This document shows positions 56,797 through 64,000 of a stretch of 64,000 nt of DNA, one piece after another. Each line of letters opens with the position of its first letter. The stretch's first letter is position 1. Under the pieces are notes generated by a model. It saw only the letters and a list, made by a program, of their open reading frames with translations, was not told where the DNA came from and ran no database searches. Origin of the DNA: Acidobacteriota bacterium. GTDB lineage: Bacteria > Acidobacteriota > Terriglobia > Acidiferrales > UBA7541. The stretch covers positions 34,531 to 98,530 of the forward strand of contig JABCYZ010000025.1 of NCBI GenBank assembly GCA_013289955.1, read 5' to 3'. The position numbers and the translations under genes were made by a program.

Positions 56797-58110
56797 TCAG
56801 CGATCCGATACGGAGGAGTCCGGCACCACTGGAAAAGTGGCCGAAATAGATGTCCCCGCGGAATCGGAACGAATTTCGAGCTCTCCATTCCGTTCGCGGA
56901 CCCGCTCTTTCATCCCGGCCAAGCCAACGCCCACACTTGTTCCATTTTGATGGAAATTCTCCAACATCCCTGGCGGCAAGCCGATGCCGTGGTCGCGGAC
57001 CCTAAGCGTTGCCGTCCTGCCATTCGCAATAAACTGGACTTCCGCCTTAGAACTCTTCGAATGCCGCTGAATATTTGTCAGCGCCTCTTGCAGCACGCGG
57101 AACAGAGTGAGCTCCAGATCGGGCGGCAAGGGTTCTACCGTGTCAGGAAGATCAAAACTAACCTTTACGCCGGCTCTCTGCGAGAAACCCTCTAAGTAAG
57201 TCCGCGCCGCAGAGGTGAATCCGAGTTCGTCGACCAGTGGCGGGTGAAGCAGATGCGACATGGAACGCGTCGAGGACACCGCTTCGTCCAAAAGCGCGCT
57301 GAGATCCAGCAAACTCTGTTTTTCGAGCGGGCGCTTCACGAGAGTGTCTGCAATCATCTTAGCCGCGACCAGAGTTTGCCCCAGCCCGTCATGCAAATCC
57401 CGCGCGATTTTCCGCCGCTCCTGGTCCTGGGCGCTCAGAAGCTGCGCACTCAGATTCTGGGCGTTGCGCTCCGCGAGTTTGCGCTGCGCCAACTCGCGGG
57501 TCAGCCCTCGGTAGTGTTCCCAGAGCATCCAGAGCGAAAGAATAAAGGTGACGGCGAAAATCGCGACAATCCAAAAGAAAAGAGAATTTGTGAGCAACAG
57601 CCGGCGGTCCAGCAGTCTGGACTCGCCGTCCCGCATATCCTTGGCAATGGCCGCGGTCTGTCGCGACCAGTCCACCAACTGTGCCGAGTAATTATCCTGC
57701 GCTTCGTCCGTGGATTTGCCGGATTCGACCAGTTGCATCGATTCACTCAGCGTACGGCAACGGCCATAGGCGGCTTGTTCCAGTTTTTCGGCCGAGCCTT
57801 CCTGATCGGCATTGTCCTCGACCAATACCTTCAATTGGCTGATTTTGTCGAATAGTTCCGTGCGCGCCGCTTCGATGTCCTGAACATATTGATTATCCCC
57901 GGTTTCGAGATAGATTTGCCGGGCACGCCCCATCCGGGCGAGGTCGGATTCGATATCTCCAATCAGAACCTGCACGATATACGTATGCCGGACCCACTTT
58001 TCTCCGGAATAGATGCGATAGAACGTCCAGACCGAAGCAACGCCGCAAACCAGCAGCAGGAATATTGCGGACGCGAAGATAAGTCGAGGAGGATTGGCTC
58101 GCGATGGCAA
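56797..58110 (-). CDS. Sensor histidine kinase (CHASE3-like sensor, HisKA_3-type)
   Basis: Two TM segments flank an extracytoplasmic helical region; RKIARDLHDGLGQTLVAAKMIAD H-box; DHGIGLPPG ATPase motif. Confidence 0.9.
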   Translation of the reverse strand: MPSRANPPRLIFASAIFLLLVCGVASVWTFYRIYSGEKWVRHTYIVQVLIGDIESDLARMGRARQIYLETGDNQYVQDIEAARTELFDKISQLKVLVEDNADQEGSAEKLEQAAYGRCRTLSESMQLVESGKSTDEAQDNYSAQLVDWSRQTAAIAKDMRDGESRLLDRRLLLTNSLFFWIVAIFAVTFILSLWMLWEHYRGLTRELAQRKLAERNAQNLSAQLLSAQDQERRKIARDLHDGLGQTLVAAKMIADTLVKRPLEKQSLLDLSALLDEAVSSTRSMSHLLHPPLVDELGFTSAARTYLEGFSQRAGVKVSFDLPDTVEPLPPDLELTLFRVLQEALTNIQRHSKSSKAEVQFIANGRTATLRVRDHGIGLPPGMLENFHQNGTSVGVGLAGMKERVRERNGELEIRSDSAGTSISATFPVVPDSSVSDR

Positions 58111-58285
58111 TGCTCAGCTCCGATTAGGCAAACTCAATCTTGCTTAGCAGGCGGTAATCTTAACTTACGGACGCTACTCCGAGAAGCCCGTAACGTTTTT
58201 GAAGCGTAACTCATGACGCAGAGAATAGCTTTCTGCTTTCAGGGATGCTATAAACAAGGCGTTAGCCGTATCGGGGATACCAATC

Positions 58286-58636
58286 GTGCCCATCCGCTCT
58301 AACCTGCCCTATCTGTCGTTGGCGTTTGTCGCGATGGTTTTCTTGATGCTTTCCTGCGGAGCAAGTTTGCATCCCGATCGGCTTGTGGTTCACGTGCCGA
58401 GTCATTTTTCAGGCAGCATGCGCATCAGCACCTGCGTGGCCGGCGCTCCGGCGGGAGAAGTCACCCTCGATGAACGGGGATTGGGTCAGACCTCTCTGTG
58501 CCCCGCTGTAAACCACTCTGTTGAGATAGAGGTCATCGGTTCCGATCGAAGGTATAAACTCAGTTCCTCCGAGGTCCAGATACTCCGCACCGGGGACGGC
58601 ATCGCCATCAGCATCGAAGCACATCTTCAACAATAA
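58286..58636 (+). CDS. Small lipoprotein-like hypothetical protein
   Basis: N-term YLSLAFVAMVFLMLSCGAS resembles a lipobox. Confidence 0.5.
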   Translation: MPIRSNLPYLSLAFVAMVFLMLSCGASLHPDRLVVHVPSHFSGSMRISTCVAGAPAGEVTLDERGLGQTSLCPAVNHSVEIEVIGSDRRYKLSSSEVQILRTGDGIAISIEAHLQQ

Positions 58637-58789
58637 ACGACCCATTTCAGAAATGCAGCGGAGCAGTTTTTTGGGGAACGCACCAGGCTCGAAGCTCAGC
58701 TGCAGTTCATCGCGCTCCTCGTTCGTTTGAGGACAAACATTCTTACGTGCCAGGAATTCGAGCGGCCAACGAATCAGAGGATCCCGGAC

Positions 58790-59848
58790 TTAGAGCGTCA
58801 GATAGATAACTTGGACGAAGAGGTCGCTTCCGAGCATACCTTTAGCCCAGGTAGCGTCAAGATCTGCGAGCGGCTGGGCCGCTGCGGCTTCCTGGTAGGT
58901 TTTGCCAGCGGCCTTTAGTTTTTCGATGCGATCGACGGCGGTCACGAGCATATCGCGCGTGCTGGTGAGGTCGGCTTTGTTGCCGAGAGGGCCGTGGCCG
59001 GGAACGATTTTGGTGTCGTTGTTGGTGATGGTGAGGATTTTGTCGGCGGCGGCAATCATGCCTTTGACTTTGCCGCTGGATCCCGGGTCGATGAAAGGAT
59101 AGGCGTGGTTAAAGAAAGTGTCGCCCATATGGATGACGTTAGCATTTTCGAAGTGAACGTAGATGTCGGAGTCGGTGTGCGCAGGCGCCAGGTGCTCGAG
59201 GACAAGGGATTCGCCATTGGCTTTCAGTTTGTGGCTGGTCGCGAAAGTTTGTTGCGGCAACGCATCCGCCGGTGAGGGATCGAAGTGCAAACCGAGGACA
59301 GGAACGTCATGCGATTCGGACATGCGTTTTTTTGTGTTTTCGTGAGCGAGAACGATAGCGCCGGCGGCGTGGAGTGGAGCGTTGTTGTCGGTGTGATCGA
59401 AGTGCCAGTGGGTGTCGATGGCGAATTTCAGGGGGGCATTGCCAAGGCCGTCGAGAGTCTCTTTGAGCCTGGGCCAGGCGGGAGAAACGAAATTGTCGAC
59501 GATGAACTTGCCGTCGGGACCGTTCAGCACAACGACGTTTCCGCCGGGGCCGGAGAGCAACATGAGATTGTCGGCGAGCTTTTGAGATTGAATGGGAATA
59601 GCACCCATTTGCGCGCGAAACGCGGTAGCGCGGTCGGCGGGCGATTGTGAGGCCAGGCGGGGGACGGCGGCGCCGAGAAGGCTGCCAGGGAAGAGTTGCG
59701 CCAGAAAGGCGCCGCCAGCGAGCGCAGCAGAACCGCAGAGCAGGTCTCGCCGCGTGGTTTGCATCTTGAGAAGCTCGGAATTCATTTTTTTTCTCCTCTT
59801 ATGCGTGTGTCTGGAAACTTGTGAGAGGCGATATTTTCCGTAATTCAC
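58790..59848 (-). CDS. MBL-fold metallo-hydrolase, exported
   Basis: FAIDTHWHFDHTDNN (HxHxDH-like); LAPAHTDSDIYVHFENANVIHMGDTFFN; KIVPGHGPLG; twin-arginine-like RRDLLCGSAALAGGAFL. Confidence 0.88.
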   Translation of the reverse strand: MNYGKYRLSQVSRHTHKRRKKMNSELLKMQTTRRDLLCGSAALAGGAFLAQLFPGSLLGAAVPRLASQSPADRATAFRAQMGAIPIQSQKLADNLMLLSGPGGNVVVLNGPDGKFIVDNFVSPAWPRLKETLDGLGNAPLKFAIDTHWHFDHTDNNAPLHAAGAIVLAHENTKKRMSESHDVPVLGLHFDPSPADALPQQTFATSHKLKANGESLVLEHLAPAHTDSDIYVHFENANVIHMGDTFFNHAYPFIDPGSSGKVKGMIAAADKILTITNNDTKIVPGHGPLGNKADLTSTRDMLVTAVDRIEKLKAAGKTYQEAAAAQPLADLDATWAKGMLGSDLFVQVIYLTL

Positions 59849-59891
59849 TTAGGGTAGGCGTTTCGAAGATTGGTTACAACTGCGAATCGAG

Positions 59892-62489
59892 TCACTCGTC
59901 GCGGAGGACGTGCATGGGCTCGACGCGGGCGGCGCGCATGGCCGGGATAAGGGAGGCTATGGCGGCGACGGCGAGAACAAGGAAGATGACGGCAGAGAGC
60001 GTGGGGACGTCGTTGGGCGAGACACCGTAGAGGAGGCCCGCCATGAGCCGCGTAGATACCCAGGCGAGAGCCCATCCAGCTAGGCAGCCCAGGATGCACA
60101 CGGCCAGGCCCTGCCAGAGAAATTGACGGATGATTTGGCCGCGCAATGCGCCGAGGGCGAGACGCAGGCCGACTTCCCTTTGGCGAACATTCACGGAGTA
60201 GCTGAGCGTCCCGTAGAGGCCGATGCAGGCGAGAGAAAGGGCGGTGGCGGCGAAAAAGGTCAGGAGAATCGTACGAAGGCGACCTTCGGCGAGCGCATCG
60301 GAGAAATGCTGCTCGAGGGGAGCGAAATCGTAGACGGAGCGCTGAGGCTCGGTGTCGTGGATCTGGCGGCGAATGGTTTCGGCCATGGTCATGGGAGCGT
60401 TGCGGGTGCGGACAAGGAAATAGGTGCCAGGCTCGGCGATGGGAGCGCACCAGTAGGCGGTGGGAACGGGAAGATGGTCGAGGCCAGTTTCGCGGGTGTC
60501 TCCGGAAATGCCGATGATTTCAGCGGCGCCAGAGTAACCCAAATTCATGGATTGCACGTGATGGCCAAGGACGGGTGCGCCGGGGAAATAAGCGTTGGCG
60601 AAAGCCCGATTTACAACGACGGTGGGCGGGCCGTCGGTTTCGCGACAGACTTCGCCGGCGAGCAGCGGGATGCGCATGGTGGCGAAGTAGCTGGCAGATA
60701 CGAAGCGGTTCTCTGCGACGATTTTGGGCTCCGTGTCAGCGCGGCCTTCCATAAGCTTGAGTTCGGTTTGATAACGGAAGGGAACTCCTGGTACGCCGAC
60801 GGAGATAGCCTCGGCTTCGACGCCGGGCGTCGCGCGCAGCGTTTCGAGAATGCGGTCGGTGAACTGCCGCAATTTTTTCATGTCCCCTGTTTCGCCCCAG
60901 TTCATGCTGAGCTGGAAGGTCAGGATGTGGGTGGGGTCAAAGCCGGGGCTGACACGGCCGAGTTGTTGAAAGCTGCGGAGAAGCAGCCCAGCGCCGGCGA
61001 GCAGTGTGACAGCGAGGGCGACCTGGATGCCGACAAGGAGCCACTGGAGCGGATTTCGCCCCGAGACTTGCGAGCGGCCAGACTGCGCTAGCGAGGCGGA
61101 GAGATTGCGCCGCGTGCCGCGAATGGCGGGAACCAGTCCCGAGAGAAGAGTGACCACCACCGAACAAGCCAAAGAATAGAGGACGATGCGAGCGTCGAGA
61201 TGGATTTCTTCGACGCGGGGAAGCTGCGCGGCCAGGGAGCGGAAGATGCCAGACGCTGCCGCCGCGAGAAACAGACCGAGCCCCGAGCCGATCAGGGCCA
61301 GGAGAAAGGTTTCCGTGAGCAGCTGAACAATGAGCGCGCCGCGTGGAGCGCCCAGGGAGAAGCGAACGGAGATTTCGTGCTGACGCTGAGCCGAGCGGGA
61401 CAAGAGCAGCGCCACGACGTTGATACACGCAATAAACAGCAGCAGGGTGACGGAGCCAAAGAGCAGCCAGAGAGAACGGCGCGAATCGCCGATAGTGGTT
61501 TCCTTGAGCGGCTCGACGCCGACGGAGAGCTCCCCGTCGGTCTTGGGGAACTGGCGGCCGAGCTGCGCCTGCACCGTGGCGAGATTGGCGCGGGCTTGTG
61601 CGAGGGTGACGCCGGGCTTGAGGCGCCCGATGACGGTGAACCAGTTGTTCAGGCGCGCTGGACCATAAGACAACCCCGCGGGAACCGGACACCACAAATC
61701 GGTTTCGCGATCCGGAAAAGAGAAAGAAGGAGGCATTACGCCGACGATCGGAGTCAGATGACCATCGAGGCGCAGATTTCGTCCGACGATGTTGGGATCG
61801 GCGTTGAAGCGACGTCGCCAGAAGCCATCGCTAATCAGGGCCGCAGCCGGCCCATGGAGAGTCTCCTCGTCGGGTGTAAATTCACGGCCCAACATGGGGG
61901 AAACGGCCCAAACTTCAAGGAAACGGGGGGAGACCCAGGCGCGAGTTATCCTTTCCGGCAGTGGCCCGGTGGACTCGGAGACATCCTCGCTGTAGTAGCC
62001 GGTGAGCGCCTGGAAAGTGGAATTGAGGCGATTCCAGTCTTCCAGCCGAACCGGGGCAACCAAGTGGAGCGGGCTTGAGGTCTTCGGATTGTATTGATCG
62101 ACGCGCATAAGCTGATCCGCGTCAGGGAAGGGGAGGGGTCTCAGGAGGATGGCGTCGATGGCGGAGAAGACGGCGCTATTTGCCCCGATGGCGAGAGCTA
62201 GCGTGAGAATAACGGTGATGGAAAACGTTGGAGATTTCTGAATGAAGCGGAAGGCGGATTTGAGGTTAGCGACGGCGGCGTCGAGGATGCGGATGCGGTA
62301 AACATCGCGGACCTCTTCCTTGAATCTTTCCCGACCCCCAAATTCGAGGATGGCGCGGCGGCGGGCTTCCTCAGGCGTCATGCCCGCGGCTATATTTTCG
62401 TCCGTGAGTTCCTCGATGTGGAAGCGGAGTTCGGAGTCCATTTGTGCGTCAGAGGCGCGCTTCGGAAGGATGGATTTCCACCAAGACAT
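59892..62489 (-). CDS. ABC transporter permease of the ADOP/MacB-FtsX type
   Basis: NLKSAFRFIQKSPTFSITVILTLALAIGANSAVFSAIDAILLRPLPF; REVGLRLALGALRGQIIRQFLWQG; C-term AARVEPMHVLRDE. Confidence 0.93.
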   Translation of the reverse strand: MSWWKSILPKRASDAQMDSELRFHIEELTDENIAAGMTPEEARRRAILEFGGRERFKEEVRDVYRIRILDAAVANLKSAFRFIQKSPTFSITVILTLALAIGANSAVFSAIDAILLRPLPFPDADQLMRVDQYNPKTSSPLHLVAPVRLEDWNRLNSTFQALTGYYSEDVSESTGPLPERITRAWVSPRFLEVWAVSPMLGREFTPDEETLHGPAAALISDGFWRRRFNADPNIVGRNLRLDGHLTPIVGVMPPSFSFPDRETDLWCPVPAGLSYGPARLNNWFTVIGRLKPGVTLAQARANLATVQAQLGRQFPKTDGELSVGVEPLKETTIGDSRRSLWLLFGSVTLLLFIACINVVALLLSRSAQRQHEISVRFSLGAPRGALIVQLLTETFLLALIGSGLGLFLAAAASGIFRSLAAQLPRVEEIHLDARIVLYSLACSVVVTLLSGLVPAIRGTRRNLSASLAQSGRSQVSGRNPLQWLLVGIQVALAVTLLAGAGLLLRSFQQLGRVSPGFDPTHILTFQLSMNWGETGDMKKLRQFTDRILETLRATPGVEAEAISVGVPGVPFRYQTELKLMEGRADTEPKIVAENRFVSASYFATMRIPLLAGEVCRETDGPPTVVVNRAFANAYFPGAPVLGHHVQSMNLGYSGAAEIIGISGDTRETGLDHLPVPTAYWCAPIAEPGTYFLVRTRNAPMTMAETIRRQIHDTEPQRSVYDFAPLEQHFSDALAEGRLRTILLTFFAATALSLACIGLYGTLSYSVNVRQREVGLRLALGALRGQIIRQFLWQGLAVCILGCLAGWALAWVSTRLMAGLLYGVSPNDVPTLSAVIFLVLAVAAIASLIPAMRAARVEPMHVLRDE

Positions 62490-62498
62490 GACAACCTC

Positions 62499-62834
62499 CT
62501 ACTGTGCGGTTTGCATAATATTGGCTACCGCACCCGACAACCGATTCCAGTTCGATTCTTCACTCTCCAGTTGTTTCCGGCCCTTTAGGGATAACTTGTA
62601 AAACTTGGCTTGCCTGCCCTTGTCGGAGGCCCCCCACTCGGCCTGAAGCCAGCCTCGTTTCTCAAGTCGATGCAGAGCCGGATAAAGCGAACCTTGCTGG
62701 ACATGCAGGACTTCTCTGGAGATTTGGCGGATTCTGAGGGAGATGCCATAGCCGTGAACAGGACCGAGGGCCACGATCTTCAAGATGAGCATGTCGAGAG
62801 TGCCTTGCAGCAAATCCGATTTTTCAATGGGCAT
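62499..62834 (-). CDS. PadR-family transcriptional regulator
   Basis: LLQGTLDMLILKIVALGPVHGYGISLRIRQIS...VQQGSLYPALHRLEKRGWLQAEWG; 9 bp upstream of ADOP gene. Confidence 0.94.
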   Translation of the reverse strand: MPIEKSDLLQGTLDMLILKIVALGPVHGYGISLRIRQISREVLHVQQGSLYPALHRLEKRGWLQAEWGASDKGRQAKFYKLSLKGRKQLESEESNWNRLSGAVANIMQTAQ

Positions 62835-62912
62835 TGCGTCTCCTGAACTCGATCACTCCTTCAACGTTTCAACCGGATGCGCGCCGAATTCCGCGGCGTC
62901 ACATGTATATAG

Positions 62913-63755
62913 CTAGCCGGTTCCGCTCTTTTTTGCCTTTGCCTCGCGAATTTGGTGCATGAGAATGTCGCGGACGTAATGCCAATTAGGGACGAGTTCC
63001 AACGCTGCCTGAGCGTTTTGTTCCGCAGCTTTCAGGTCCGGCGTGGCGCGATTCAAGTTGGACCAGGCGAGACTCATCAAGAGTTCCGGCTCCCCCCATA
63101 CTGGATCGAGCGAATCGCTCGTCGCGGCCTTATGGCTTCGGACAATCTCGAGACCTTTCTCGTACGTCTCCATTGCTTTGTCCTGGCCGCCGCCCCGGTC
63201 GGCGGGAATATTCCAGTAAATGGGACCGAGAACCCAAAGGAGGCGCGGATTATCGGGCGCAGCTGCTTTGGCTTCCGTTATGGATTGCCGGGATTTCAGA
63301 AGCAGAGCTTGCAGCTCTGCGGCATCTTTCTTGTTCACGGAATAGGCGAGGTAGCCGTAACACGATCCCAGGGCAATCTTTGCATCGACAAACGAGGGAT
63401 CTGCCGACGCGGACTCTTCGAATTCTTTGGCAGCCTGCTCGAGGTCCTGCTGCAGCTCGTTTTTTTCGACGCCGTCGTTAAATCCGTTGATGGCTCTGCG
63501 CCAGAGGGCAAAGCCGCGCCAGTAGAGAACACGAGAGGCAATATCTTTTGTTCCCGCGAATGGCGCGAGCTCGCCATAAAGGCGCTCGAGGGCGGGTCGG
63601 TCGTCCTCATAGTCGGCCTTCTGGATTTGCAGTACGATTTTAGTGACGGTCTCTCGCTCGTTCGGAGGCGAGCCTGCCAGGCTGGGCTCGGCAGGGACCG
63701 AAAGAATTGCTGCCGCAGCGATCAGGAATACAAAGGAATGGTTCTTCCTAGACAT
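62913..63755 (-). CDS. Secreted TPR-like hypothetical protein
   Basis: Signal peptide MSRKNHSFVFLIAAAAILSVPAEPSLAG; helical-repeat content; start chosen from the promoter layout. Confidence 0.7.
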   Translation of the reverse strand: MSRKNHSFVFLIAAAAILSVPAEPSLAGSPPNERETVTKIVLQIQKADYEDDRPALERLYGELAPFAGTKDIASRVLYWRGFALWRRAINGFNDGVEKNELQQDLEQAAKEFEESASADPSFVDAKIALGSCYGYLAYSVNKKDAAELQALLLKSRQSITEAKAAAPDNPRLLWVLGPIYWNIPADRGGGQDKAMETYEKGLEIVRSHKAATSDSLDPVWGEPELLMSLAWSNLNRATPDLKAAEQNAQAALELVPNWHYVRDILMHQIREAKAKKSGTG

Positions 63756-63790
63756 TCTACATATATATGGCGTGATAGGTAGAATGTCAA
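63751..63790 (-). promoter_or_regulatory. Putative promoter TTGACA-N17-TATATA (63790-63762) overlapped by 10-bp inverted repeat GACATTCTAC/GTAGAATGTC (63751-63788)
   Basis: Read directly; start codon CAT 63753-63755 lies inside one arm of the repeat. Confidence 0.6.
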
Positions 63791-63903
63791 GGAGAGAGTG
63801 CCGCTTGCCCACCCCCAGTTTTTAGTTGCCGCTGAGTGGATGTAGCCTGCCGCTTTGTGTTGAGGTTAAACAGCACCGGTCTGGAAGAAAATCCTTGCAA
63901 TGC

Positions 63904-63925
63904 ATGTGTGTTATATGGCACACAT
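63904..63925. promoter_or_regulatory. Operator-like inverted repeat ATGTGTG-N8-CACACAT
   Basis: Perfect 7-bp arms, 6 bp upstream of ATG 63931. Confidence 0.5.
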
Positions 63926-63930
63926 ACGAT

Positions 63931-64000
63931 ATGAGAGCTAAAGCTGATGGAGTGAGCGAGGTGGAGCGCTGGTTTCGCGAGCAACTCGCACCCTTGTGGC
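63931..64000 (+). CDS. Possible start of a CDS running off the window (MRAKADGVSEVERWFREQLAPLW...)
   Basis: Open frame from ATG to window end after an operator-like repeat; too short to identify. Confidence 0.3.
   Translation, partial: MRAKADGVSEVERWFREQLAPLW

Noticed and set aside
55393-57195. 600-aa plus-strand ORF opposite nadV and the 3' part of the histidine kinase
   Set aside because: It is antisense to two strongly recognisable genes; long antisense ORFs are expected in GC-rich DNA with codon bias, and its translation shows no coherent domain.
60123-61091. Plus-strand ORFs opposite the second ADOP (also 61200-62078)
   Set aside because: Antisense of a clear permease; no independent evidence.
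1-64000. CRISPR arrays, IS elements, prophage genes, rRNA operons
   Set aside because: No regularly spaced repeats, transposase/integrase motifs or rRNA sequence were noticed on reading; absence is by inspection only.

Overview
This 64 kb window has high GC and dense genes on both strands. It is probably chromosomal DNA from an Acidobacteriota-like bacterium: it carries two Oar/TonB-type receptors with carboxypeptidase-like N-termini, two MacB/FtsX-type 'ADOP' permeases, a PadR regulator, a VWFA-related protein and an M56/BlaI pair. I see no rRNA, CRISPR array, phage or intact insertion sequence. From left to right it contains: the end of an isc Fe-S operon (iscA-like, hscB, hscA, fdx, iscX); tRNA-Glu(UUC); a PH-domain protein and a Bax inhibitor-1-like protein; a TonB receptor; a tightly coupled operon (DUF488, DUF488, dual-OB-like, ACP-KASIII fusion); a type IV minor pilin operon (GspH/FimT, PilV, PilW, giant PilX-like); a second TonB receptor; an ECF sigma/anti-sigma pair; moaD/moaE; assorted metabolic and surface genes; a Ser/Thr kinase; an ABC exporter plus secreted esterase; BlaI/M56; a long nucleoside-salvage operon; a NAMPT-type nadV; a sensor kinase; and a PadR-ADOP module. 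The strongest candidate for something undescribed is the four-gene overlapping operon at 8919-12063. A lipid/polyketide-type condensing enzyme fused to a carrier domain is translationally coupled there to two DUF488 proteins and a dual-OB-like protein, downstream of an intergenic region with crossing complementary repeats. Other notable items are a decayed ADOP permease remnant at about 48.23-48.59 kb, an apparent frameshift in pilW, a predicted leaderless promoter overlapped by a perfect 10-bp inverted repeat, and a two-site BlaI-type operator. All assignments come from reading sequence motifs; no database search was run.
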